From assembly GCA_013002885.1 (NCBI GenBank), contig JABDLS010000114.1:1-64000 (forward strand): a stretch of 64,000 nucleotides of DNA. The letters run 5' to 3'. Every line of letters begins with the position of its first letter. Within the stretch, counting starts at the first letter, position 1. The position numbers and the translations under genes were made by a program. This DNA comes from Gemmatimonadota bacterium (GTDB lineage: Bacteria > Gemmatimonadota > Gemmatimonadetes > Longimicrobiales > Gaopeijiaceae). Of this stretch, positions 18,137 through 26,321 are shown one piece after another. The notes under the pieces are model-generated. The model did not search any database. It had not been told where the DNA came from and was given only the letters and a program-made list of their open reading frames with translations.

Positions 18137-20374
18137 TCAGCGCCCCTCCAACGCCGTCGCGCGTTGCCGTGCGTCCCGCACCCGAGCTTGGAGATCCACA
18201 TCGGCGTTGTCCCAGGCGTCGGCGAAGGCCCGGTAGTGCTCGGCCGCACGGGCAGCGTCTCCTTGCCCTTCGTAGAGTCGCCCTAGCCACTCGTGCACCA
18301 CGGGATCGAAGATGTGGAGAAGGAATGTCGGTCCGTCGAAGAACGGATGCTCCAGATAGCGCTCGTAGGCCTCGATCGCCGAATCAGGCCGGTCCGCCAG
18401 CTCATAGCCTCGCCCCAGGATGAGGTGCGCGCATCGAGCGCAGAAGGCCGCCTCCGCCGCGGTCTCCAACTGGGCGACTCCGTCCGGCGCTCCCCTGCGT
18501 ATGGCCAGCAGGGCGGCGGCGAAGCGCGCCGTGTCTCGCGCGCCAGCATCCGCGTTTTCGGCCAGGGGTTCGAAGGCCTGGAGCATGGCCTGGGCCCGAT
18601 CCTCGTACCCGAACATCGCCCATGCCACGGCGTGGTATCCGTACCCGCGATTGTGCTCCGACAACTCCTCCCAACCGATCTCGCGTTGCAGCTTCTCGAT
18701 CTCCTCGGCGGCCCGGGCACTGTCGCCTTCGATGACGCCGACGGACCACGGCGTAGGCAACCCATACAGCAGTTGCAGCGATGGACCCGCGACCTCCCCT
18801 CCGAGACGCTCGCTTCCGTCGAAGACCTCCGCCGCGGCATCGAGCTCCCCGGCACGGGTCCGCAACACCCCGTCGATGTACAGCTCCCATGCACGGGCCG
18901 CACCATCTGACGACGGCGGAGAATCTCGAAGCAACGCCCGTGCGGAATCCGGTTGCCCGGACATGGTGAGCATCATGGCCCGGACCCCGGTGTTGTACGG
19001 GAAGCCAGGGGCGCGCGCCTCCCAATCATCGAGTGCCGCGCTGGCCTCAGCGTCGCGCCCGAGGGCGACCTGGGACACCATCACGTTCCAGGTGAAGGCT
19101 TGGCTCTCGGCGATGTCGAAACCCTCGGCCACGTCCAGTACGGCGTCGTACTGGCCCTCCCAACTCAGGATGTGCGAGAGATTCCCGGCGGATCCCACGT
19201 CTGACGAATCAATGGCGAGGAGCGATCGGAAAGCGCGGGCAGCCTCGCCTTCCTCACCAGTGTGCAGGTGATAGGAAGCCTCGGTAAAAAGCCGCTCGCG
19301 CTGTGGGAGTCGCTCACGATGGCGATATGCGGCCCGGATGGCCTGAGCCCCGACTTCCTGGTCTCCGCCAAAATTCCCGATGGTCACGGCGATGGCCCGA
19401 TGGGCGCCGGCGAACGTCGAGTCGATCTCCGTGGCCTCCTGGTAGAGTCGGACGGCGACCGGAGCAGAGATGACACCTCGAGTGTGACCCCGGACCGCCG
19501 TCGTGTATCGCTCGAGGGCAGCGAGAGACCGGGTCGAGACCTCTTCGAGAGGCTCGGACTGCGCCACGGAGCGCAGAGACTCGCCGACCTTCTCACGCAT
19601 GCGGCGAGAGAGCTCATCGACGGCCTCGATGAGGTCGTCCTCCCCCTCGGATGTCACCCGGAACGAGGCGAGCTCGTCGCCAGTCCCGGCGGCCAGCAGT
19701 CTTGCGTTGATCACGATGGAGGTCCCCAACCTTCCGACCTCGCCGCTGATGACCCCTTCCACACCCTCCCGCGTCGCCAGCTCCAGGGCGACATCGCCGG
19801 GAAGGCCATCCGCGGGTGACCGCTGCATCCTCCCGAGTGCGGCGTTCACGACGCTGTTGGGCATCAACTCCAACGTCGGGCTCTGAGCCAGATCGATCCG
19901 AAGGGCTTCGGTGATGAGGTCGCCGGACACGGATTCACCCGCTGAGCTATCGAAGTCCGCCAGCACGACCTGACCGCCCGCCTGGAACACACCCTGTGCC
20001 ACCAGCGTTCCGGGCGAACCGATCCCGGTCACCCGCATCACCAGATAACCGGCGGTTACCACACCCAACAGCGCGAAGGCCAGGATTCCGCCTCCGATGG
20101 CCTTGCGCCATGTGAACAGCCGGGCCATCGCCGATTCGGGCGGGACGGAGGGGGCAGCGGCTACGCCCGCGCGCGGCGCGGCGATGGGTTCGGTCCCCCC
20201 GGGGGCCTCGGCGCCTTCCTCGGCCTCGCCGGACTCAGCCGCACCCGAGTTCGCGTCCCCGAAGGAAGCGAACAGGCCGACGCCTCGGCCGCCCTGCACG
20301 TACGCGGTGGTGAGAACGACGGGCAGGCCCGCCAACAAAGCCAGAAGCGCCCCACCGAAGACCCACTCGGGCAC
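18137..20374 (-). CDS. TolB-like/TPR membrane protein (N-terminus uncertain)
   Basis: At least 745 residues. There is a transmembrane helix at about 10-30 and another near 90-115, then a TolB/FlgO-like domain (about 135-260; VVLADFDSSAGESVSGDLITEAL, GVEGVISGEVGRLGTSIVINARL) and a long C-terminal array of TPR-like helices to residue 740. This architecture is known from the C-terminal halves of Gemmatimonadota serine/threonine kinases and adenylate-cyclase-like proteins, here without kinase or cyclase. The GTG at 20374 is the first standard start, but family-like sequence (FLQEAHRRGLWQVFGIFI) continues upstream to about 20500 in the same frame with no ATG, GTG or TTG. A CTG start or a one-base indel is therefore likely (see findings). 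Confidence 0.8.
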   Translation of the reverse strand: MPEWVFGGALLALLAGLPVVLTTAYVQGGRGVGLFASFGDANSGAAESGEAEEGAEAPGGTEPIAAPRAGVAAAPSVPPESAMARLFTWRKAIGGGILAFALLGVVTAGYLVMRVTGIGSPGTLVAQGVFQAGGQVVLADFDSSAGESVSGDLITEALRIDLAQSPTLELMPNSVVNAALGRMQRSPADGLPGDVALELATREGVEGVISGEVGRLGTSIVINARLLAAGTGDELASFRVTSEGEDDLIEAVDELSRRMREKVGESLRSVAQSEPLEEVSTRSLAALERYTTAVRGHTRGVISAPVAVRLYQEATEIDSTFAGAHRAIAVTIGNFGGDQEVGAQAIRAAYRHRERLPQRERLFTEASYHLHTGEEGEAARAFRSLLAIDSSDVGSAGNLSHILSWEGQYDAVLDVAEGFDIAESQAFTWNVMVSQVALGRDAEASAALDDWEARAPGFPYNTGVRAMMLTMSGQPDSARALLRDSPPSSDGAARAWELYIDGVLRTRAGELDAAAEVFDGSERLGGEVAGPSLQLLYGLPTPWSVGVIEGDSARAAEEIEKLQREIGWEELSEHNRGYGYHAVAWAMFGYEDRAQAMLQAFEPLAENADAGARDTARFAAALLAIRRGAPDGVAQLETAAEAAFCARCAHLILGRGYELADRPDSAIEAYERYLEHPFFDGPTFLLHIFDPVVHEWLGRLYEGQGDAARAAEHYRAFADAWDNADVDLQARVRDARQRATALEGR

Positions 20375-20540
20375 GAAGCCGCGCTCGATGAAGAGGTCGA
20401 GGACCTGGAGGAACCCCCAGCCGCCACCGATGAAGATGCCGAAGACCTGCCAGAGACCCCGCCTATGTGCCTCTTGCAGGAAGTGTCGAAGGGGGCTCAG
20501 GGGTGGTGACTCCGTGGCTGGGACATGGGGGTGTCGGCCT

Positions 20541-20552
20541 CAAGTATACTTG
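20541..20552 (-). promoter_or_regulatory. Palindrome with a -10-like TATACT upstream of the TPR gene
   Basis: CAAGTATACTTG is a perfect 12-bp palindrome in a GC-rich setting. On the minus strand it contains TATACT (20548-20543), one mismatch from the sigma-70 -10 consensus; no good -35 is visible at 16-18 bases. It could be a promoter element or operator for the TPR gene, giving a start of transcription near 20536. Confidence 0.35.
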
Positions 20553-20628
20553 CCGTTGACGCGGTCCGCAGTACGACACCCGGGCCCCATCCACCCTTCC
20601 GTTTCGGCGGAAACGACCGTTCGCCCCC

Positions 20629-22524
20629 TCACCCCTCCACGACGATGGGCCGACTCGTCACCACAGGGGTCCGGCCCGCGAGCTCCAGCTGCAGATGCAA
20701 CGTGTACTCACCGGGCTCCAGGTCCGGAAGCTCGAGTTCGATGGACCGGAAGACGGCCTGCACCTCATCGGGCCCGAAGTCGTCGAAGGTGATGTCGATC
20801 TGCTGATCGGGTTCGATGATGCCCAGGAAGTCGCCGACCCGTTCCAGGAAGCCGGGTCGCCCCTCGCTGAAGCCGACGGTCACCCGGACCGGCTCCCGGA
20901 TACGGAGCCCGTAGACCTCCCAGAAGACGCCGAAGCGTTCCCCGGAGCGCACCCGCACTCCGGGCCGGACGTTGGTGACAGCCTCGTCGAAGGAGTCGGG
21001 CAGAGGCACACCTTCCCGCAGGATCATGAGGTCGGAAACCGACACGAGACCAGGCAACAGTGGCTCCTGAATGATCCCCTGACGCGCCCGCCAGGCTCGA
21101 CGCTCCGGTAGGTCGACGACCTCGAGACTGCTTACGTACTTCCCCGGCCGCGCCTCGATGGTGAACACTCCCTCGGGCTCGCGGCCAAGGACGTTGACGA
21201 AGGGTCCACCCTCGACGGGAATCAGGAAGAGCGCAGCATGAGGAGGCTCTTCGGGCAACGGATCCGCACCCCATACCGGCTCGGCGTCCCCGCCCCCAGC
21301 AGGGAGCGTCGGCCGGTACGCACCGACCACCAGCATGGAGTCGTCACGCCGGAATCGCCCCACCTGCGTCTCCAGCCCCCGGACCTCCGGTGCGTAGAGG
21401 GGCGCATGCCACGTCCGAGCCTCCCTCGGGGCCGTAATCCAACTCTCCGGCGGAATCTCCGCCGGCGACTCCATGAACTCGGGCGGAAAGATGTAACCTC
21501 GACTCTTGGGGTGGTGGTGGCCGATCATGACCCGGCTGTCCTGCATGCCGGAGTCGAAGCGCCCGCGTGGACTCCGCCCGCCCAAAGCACCTGGCATGCG
21601 CGTGGGATCGTGACGGCGACTATACCCGATGTTCATACCGTAGCGGACGAGCGTCTCCTCCAGATCCTCGTCCCATTCGGTGCCGGGTCGAGTCACACGC
21701 TCGGACGCGAGCACCTTCTGACCCATGGGCTCGGCCGCCTCGCGAAAATTGCGGGCGACGACCCATCGGGCGAGGTGGTCGGTGAAGCGGTCGTTGCCTT
21801 CGAAGAGGAAGAGGGGATCGGAGAGACGCCAGAACCGTCCCCACTCCAGCTCCCTCTCGGCACCGGAGAGTCGGTCGAAGTCTTCCGCCTCATCAGGGGG
21901 GAGGATATACCGAAGCGTCGTCCACTCCCTCCACACGTCGTCGGGCATGGCATCGAGGGCGTTCCGAAAAGCTCCCTCTGCCTCCACGTACTCCGTGCGC
22001 TTGTGGAGCGCGTAGCCCATGAGCGCGTGGCACCACCAGCCCTCTTCGATGCCGCACTCGAAGGCGACGCGCTCGGCCTCGCCCATGTTGTCGTTTTCCA
22101 CCAGGTAGTGGACGAGCATGCCCAGGATCCATCGGTCCGGCACGAGCTCGTAAGCATCGAAGAGCTCGCGGATGAGCTGTTCGCGAGCCTGTTTGACCTC
22201 GCGAAGCTCACCGGGGAAGTCGTCCTCACCCTCACCACCGAACCAGATGCAGATGCGTCCGATCTGTTCGTCGCACGAGGCCTGGGGCCGCTCGCCGCGC
22301 GCCAATGGGGTCCGGCTCTCCCGAAACGCCTCGAACTCCACCTGGAGTTCCTTGATGTCCTGAAGCGCCTCGGCCTCGTCCTGGCCGACCACCACGCCAG
22401 GTGTGAGGGCGAGGCCCGCCAGCGGTGCGAGCGCCAGACCCGCCAGAAGCTTCGATGGGACGGATTCGCCGCGACCGCTCGTAAGCGTCAGGCGGGTGCG
22501 AATGAAGGCGAAGAAAAGGCGCAT
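20629..22524 (-). CDS. Exported GWxTD-like hypothetical protein
   Basis: A 631-residue protein with an N-terminal hydrophobic signal region (KLLAGLALAPLAGLALTPGVVVGQ). A helical, TPR-like segment lies at about 60-190. Next comes a stretch with RFWRLSDPLFLFEGNDRFTD and WDEDLEETLVRYGMNIGYSR, resembling GWxTD-containing exported proteins of Gemmatimonadota and Acidobacteriota. The last 250 residues look like beta-rich modules (GEYTLHLQLELAGRTP). The function is unknown. The ATG at 22524 is a choice between weak starts: the frame opens at GTG 22593 and neither has a strong ribosome-binding site. It shares direction with the S41-like and TerC genes but has its own 90-base leader. Confidence 0.65.
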   Translation of the reverse strand: MRLFFAFIRTRLTLTSGRGESVPSKLLAGLALAPLAGLALTPGVVVGQDEAEALQDIKELQVEFEAFRESRTPLARGERPQASCDEQIGRICIWFGGEGEDDFPGELREVKQAREQLIRELFDAYELVPDRWILGMLVHYLVENDNMGEAERVAFECGIEEGWWCHALMGYALHKRTEYVEAEGAFRNALDAMPDDVWREWTTLRYILPPDEAEDFDRLSGAERELEWGRFWRLSDPLFLFEGNDRFTDHLARWVVARNFREAAEPMGQKVLASERVTRPGTEWDEDLEETLVRYGMNIGYSRRHDPTRMPGALGGRSPRGRFDSGMQDSRVMIGHHHPKSRGYIFPPEFMESPAEIPPESWITAPREARTWHAPLYAPEVRGLETQVGRFRRDDSMLVVGAYRPTLPAGGGDAEPVWGADPLPEEPPHAALFLIPVEGGPFVNVLGREPEGVFTIEARPGKYVSSLEVVDLPERRAWRARQGIIQEPLLPGLVSVSDLMILREGVPLPDSFDEAVTNVRPGVRVRSGERFGVFWEVYGLRIREPVRVTVGFSEGRPGFLERVGDFLGIIEPDQQIDITFDDFGPDEVQAVFRSIELELPDLEPGEYTLHLQLELAGRTPVVTSRPIVVEG

Positions 22525-22614
22525 GCGGTGCTCGGCCGTGAGTTGGGTACCCACACTAAGACAGCCTTCACGTCGCCACGTTCCCCCGAGCACGTGGGCC
22601 GAGGCCCGCGCGAC

Positions 22615-24252
22615 TCAGTCGCTGATGCTTCGCGTCGCCCGCTGGAGGGCCAACTCCAATAGGGCACGGTGGTAGGTGCGGAAGTTCTCCCGGGTCAAGG
22701 GCACGTACACGTCGGGCTCGACAGGATTGCCCTCCAGGATCTCTCCGTTGGGCCGGATGGTGTGCCCCACGTTCCACATGAAGAGCGCCAGGGGCCGACC
22801 GCTCCCGGGGAGCGCTATTACCTCCTCGGCCTCCCAGGTGTTGCTGTATCCGCCAGCGGGCATTCCCACAACCGGAGCCAGGCCATTGTCGGAGAACATG
22901 GAGACGAACTGGTCGAGGTGCGATCCACCGTGAGGCCCGGCGATGATCGCCACGGGTCCGGAAAAGTGCACCGGCGCGGGCTGGAGGACGCCGTCGGAGT
23001 CCTGCGGTAGGTGAGCCAGCTTGAACGGCGTCGCCGGCGTGTACTCGTCTCCCCGCTCCACGGCGGCTCGTGCATCGGACCTGGCCCACTCATGCAACCA
23101 GCTACGGCTCTCGTTGAGCCCGAAGATGTCGGGCGCATCGGCGATGTCCGGCTCGGCGGCCCACGCCTCGATCATCTCGATTGCGGCATCGCTGATGCGG
23201 ATGTTGCCGAACGTGGTGCGGAAGGGCTGGGACAGGAGCCGCTGGATGGCGTACGCGCCTCTCGATCCGCCGCTGCTCCAGGTGACGTCGATAACGAGTG
23301 TGTGGTCGAGGATGTCCTCCGCCTCGGCGTACTCCATGAGATCGATGACGTCCTGGATGAGCTCGTATTCGAAATCGAGCCACCGGAGGATCACGATCGG
23401 CCGACCGTCGTCGGGCCGGAGGACGTGGAAGTTGAGGCGTTCCATGACCGTGGCGAACCCGGGGTAGAGCTCGTCCTCTCCATCGACGATGTCGATCTCA
23501 TCGGGCGGTAAATAGGGGAGTACGGCGACGTAACGTGCCCCGTCCTCGCCTTCCAGTTCGAGCTCCAGAGAGTCGCGGTAGAGCCACGGCGGTACGTCCA
23601 GGGCACGCTCGGGCAACCTCAGACCGAGGTGCCAGAGCAGTCCGTGCACCGACGAATGCCTCGTCCACGCGGTGAAGGTTTCCACGTACTCGGGGATGGT
23701 CCTCCCGTTGACCGCGACGATGCGGTCACCGATCCCGACTGACGACCCCGGGCCGGGATCGGCGCCCGACACGAAAAACGCGGGGTCGTGCAGGTCCGAG
23801 AAGTCGGTGCGGACGTCGATGGGGGCCCTGAGCTCCGTCCGCTGCTCGATCCGGAGCCCCCCTGAAACCGGCTCCACGGAAAGGTGACGGTCCCGGCGGG
23901 CGTTGCTCAGCTTGACCAGCGCGTAGAAGAGCTCTTCTTCCGTCTCGGCCTCCACGACCTCGTGACGAACCGACTCCATCTCCTCCAGCGGATCGTACCC
24001 CAGGGCCTCCTCCTTCGGTGGAGACCAGGCTTCCCGGTCTCGGGACAGCTCGAGGAGGCGGTCGACCAGGGCACTGCGCTGGGCCGGGGTGCCGATGGAC
24101 GCCCCGTCGGCCGAGGTGGAGCCGGCGGTGCTCTGAGCCAGTAGAGGCTCCGCTGTTCCGGCCGCATCGAGCAGCATGCACAGGACCGCCGCGGTCAGAA
24201 GTGAGCAGGCGGCGGGCGTTCTCCGAAGATCGGGCCTCACGCGGCAATCCAT
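22615..24252 (-). CDS. Exported S41-like C-terminal processing protease
   Basis: A 545-residue protein with a signal peptide (core ACSLLTAAVLCMLLDAAG). A PDZ-like segment sits in the middle (GSSVGIGDRIVAVNGRTIPEY). The S41/crotonase-like catalytic domain follows with VIDVTWSSGGSRGAYAIQRLL and IAGPHGGSHLDQFVSMF, whose serine occupies the usual nucleophile position of tail-specific proteases. The lysine partner could not be confirmed by eye. The domain is diverged from Prc/CtpA and may be a retained-fold homologue. The ATG at 24252 is preferred over 24354 because it sits directly before the signal peptide. Confidence 0.75.
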   Translation of the reverse strand: MDCRVRPDLRRTPAACSLLTAAVLCMLLDAAGTAEPLLAQSTAGSTSADGASIGTPAQRSALVDRLLELSRDREAWSPPKEEALGYDPLEEMESVRHEVVEAETEEELFYALVKLSNARRDRHLSVEPVSGGLRIEQRTELRAPIDVRTDFSDLHDPAFFVSGADPGPGSSVGIGDRIVAVNGRTIPEYVETFTAWTRHSSVHGLLWHLGLRLPERALDVPPWLYRDSLELELEGEDGARYVAVLPYLPPDEIDIVDGEDELYPGFATVMERLNFHVLRPDDGRPIVILRWLDFEYELIQDVIDLMEYAEAEDILDHTLVIDVTWSSGGSRGAYAIQRLLSQPFRTTFGNIRISDAAIEMIEAWAAEPDIADAPDIFGLNESRSWLHEWARSDARAAVERGDEYTPATPFKLAHLPQDSDGVLQPAPVHFSGPVAIIAGPHGGSHLDQFVSMFSDNGLAPVVGMPAGGYSNTWEAEEVIALPGSGRPLALFMWNVGHTIRPNGEILEGNPVEPDVYVPLTRENFRTYHRALLELALQRATRSISD

Positions 24253-24362
24253 GGGTTCGTCCGGTAGCGGGTGACGGGTCACGGTCGATGAAGATCTGGG
24301 CGACCGAGGGCCGGGTGCAAGCTCGCGGGCCGGGCGGCGCGACAGCCCATCCAATCGACGCC

Positions 24363-25586
24363 CTACTCCACCTGGTCCCGCAGCATTCGCCTTGCCCAGA
24401 CGAACTGGGTCGCGAGAAGGGACGCCCCTCCGCCCAGGATGACGACGCCCACGCCGGGGACGACCTTGAGGGCTGTCCCGATGAGGAGCATCGTGGCACC
24501 GACGACGAGCACGATGCTACGCCGAGCCGTCTCCAGGGAGATCCTCATGAGCCGCTCCCGTTCGGACTCGACCGGCGAGCGCAGGGGCTCGGGTCCGGGA
24601 GGCGGCACCACCACCGATGCCAGAACCCCAACCGCGAGGATTCCGCCGATGACGATGAGGGAGGCCATGAGGGGAATCTCTGCGTGATGCAGCATCAGCA
24701 TCTTGAAGCCGACGAACGCCAGGATGAGGACGAGACTCGGACGAAGGAAGCGGAAGTGCTCCAACAGCGGCGCCAGTGCGAAGTAGAGGCTCCTCAGCCC
24801 GAGGACGGCGAAAACGTTCGAGGAGTAGACCAGGAAGGGGTCACTGGTGATGGCGAAGATGGCGGGGACGGAGTCCACCGCGAACAGGAGGTCCGCGGAC
24901 TCCACCATCAGGAGCGCAACCAGAAGCGGGGTCGCGAACCTCTTCCCGTTCTCGACCACCGTGAAGCGCTCGTCGCGAACCTCGTCCGTGATGGGCATGA
25001 CGCGACCCAGTGCCTTCACGAACGGGTTCTGCGACGGGTCGATGTTGTCGTGTCGCACCACCATGAGCCGAGCGGCCGTCAGGAGGAGGATTCCCCCGAA
25101 CAGGTACGTGGTCCAGAAGAAGCGGTGAACCAGCTCGGCTCCGACGGCGATCATGATTCCGCGCATGATCAGGGCCCCACAGACCCCCCAGAAGAGCACC
25201 CTGTGCTGGTACTTGAGGGGGATGCGCAGATGAGAGAAGATCAGCGCGATGACGAAGATGTTGTCGAGGCTGAGCGACTTCTCGAGGACGTACCCGGCGA
25301 AGAACTCGAGGGCGGCGGTGCGCCCGTCGATGTCTTGGGGAAAGGCGAGTCCGCCTCCGACCCAGTTGTTCTCATACAGGAAGTAGACGACCCCGACGAA
25401 GGCCAGAGCCAGGGCGATCCAGAATCCGCTCCAGGCCAGCGCTTCGACGAGGCGCTGGGCTCTGTGCTCGCGATGAAAGACGCCCAGATCGAGCGCCAGA
25501 AGGGCCAGGATGAGGCTGATGAACCCAGCCCAGACCGCGATCTCGATGGTTTGGCCTCCAAGGGCCGAAAACGAGGTTGATGCCAC
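24363..25586 (-). CDS. TerC/Alx family integral membrane protein
   Basis: A 407-residue protein with about nine transmembrane helices, starting at GTG 25586. Family signatures are LEFFAGYVLEKSLSLDNIFV in helix 3 and the acidic ESADLLFAVDSVPAIFAI in helix 7. These aspartates are the conserved putative metal-binding residues of TerC/Alx proteins, which have been linked to manganese export and metallation of exported proteins. The length and order fit Alx. No tellurite-resistance cluster lies nearby, so a manganese or redox role is more likely than tellurite resistance. Confidence 0.92.
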   Translation of the reverse strand: MASTSFSALGGQTIEIAVWAGFISLILALLALDLGVFHREHRAQRLVEALAWSGFWIALALAFVGVVYFLYENNWVGGGLAFPQDIDGRTAALEFFAGYVLEKSLSLDNIFVIALIFSHLRIPLKYQHRVLFWGVCGALIMRGIMIAVGAELVHRFFWTTYLFGGILLLTAARLMVVRHDNIDPSQNPFVKALGRVMPITDEVRDERFTVVENGKRFATPLLVALLMVESADLLFAVDSVPAIFAITSDPFLVYSSNVFAVLGLRSLYFALAPLLEHFRFLRPSLVLILAFVGFKMLMLHHAEIPLMASLIVIGGILAVGVLASVVVPPPGPEPLRSPVESERERLMRISLETARRSIVLVVGATMLLIGTALKVVPGVGVVILGGGASLLATQFVWARRMLRDQVE

Positions 25587-25787
25587 GCACGCCCCACCGC
25601 CCGCCGCCCACCCGCCTTTTGCGAGTTGCGGATGCTATCGCATCGTTGGTTTCAACGGAAGAGTGCCGCGTTGGTGGCCGAGCGAACCGCGGACCCCCAT
25701 GTCGACGCTTTCGGTGGTCAGGCTCGTGAAGTAGCCTTTGCGGCCCTGCACCAGCGCCTCGACTCGCGCCCCGGCCAACCCCTTCCA

Positions 25788-26303
25788 ATGAACCCGAGCC
25801 CCCTGATCGGCCACCTTCGTCGGACCGCAGAGGTCATACCCGCCCTCACCGCCGAGGTGGACGACGAGCAGGCACGCTGGAGACCACGACCGGACCAGTG
25901 GTCGATCATCGACGTCGTGAGTCACCTGACCGACGAGGAATCCCGGGACTTCCGGACGCGTGTCGACCTGACCCTTCATCGTCCCGGCGAAGTCTGGCCG
26001 GCCATCGACCCGGAACGATGGGTGAAAGAGGAGAGGTACATCGAGAGAGAGCTGGCCGCCGAGGTCGAACGCTTTCGTCTGGAACGGATGCACAGCCTGG
26101 ACTGGTTACGGGGGTTGAATTCCCCTGACTGGACGCGAAGCCATCAGCACCCTTCCGTGGGTACCCTCACCGCCGGTGACCTCCTGGCCTCCTGGGTGGC
26201 CCACGACCTCATCCACGTCCGTCAGGTCACTCGATTGCACCGCGAGTATCTGGAGACAGTGGTGGCCCCAGGTACCCGCATCGGCTACGCCGGACGCTGG
26301 TGA
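25788..26303 (+). CDS. DinB family protein
   Basis: A 171-residue four-helix-bundle protein. DinB signature positions are visible: RPRPDQWSIIDVVSHLTDEE (first histidine) and LLASWVAHDLIHVRQVTRL (the HxxxH pair), together the usual three-histidine metal site. Relatives are thiol-dependent S-transferases or metal-dependent enzymes of mostly unknown substrate. The ATG at 25788 begins the conserved bundle; the 54 upstream residues in frame overlap the TerC promoter region and are not conserved. It is convergent with the D-acylase operon. Confidence 0.85.
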   Translation: MNPSPLIGHLRRTAEVIPALTAEVDDEQARWRPRPDQWSIIDVVSHLTDEESRDFRTRVDLTLHRPGEVWPAIDPERWVKEERYIERELAAEVERFRLERMHSLDWLRGLNSPDWTRSHQHPSVGTLTAGDLLASWVAHDLIHVRQVTRLHREYLETVVAPGTRIGYAGRW

Positions 26304-26321
26304 AGAGGCCGAGATCGGCCC

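Noticed and set aside
24363-25586. Reading the TerC gene as part of a tellurium-resistance system
   Set aside because: No other ter genes are nearby and the protein is closer to Alx-type manganese-linked members.
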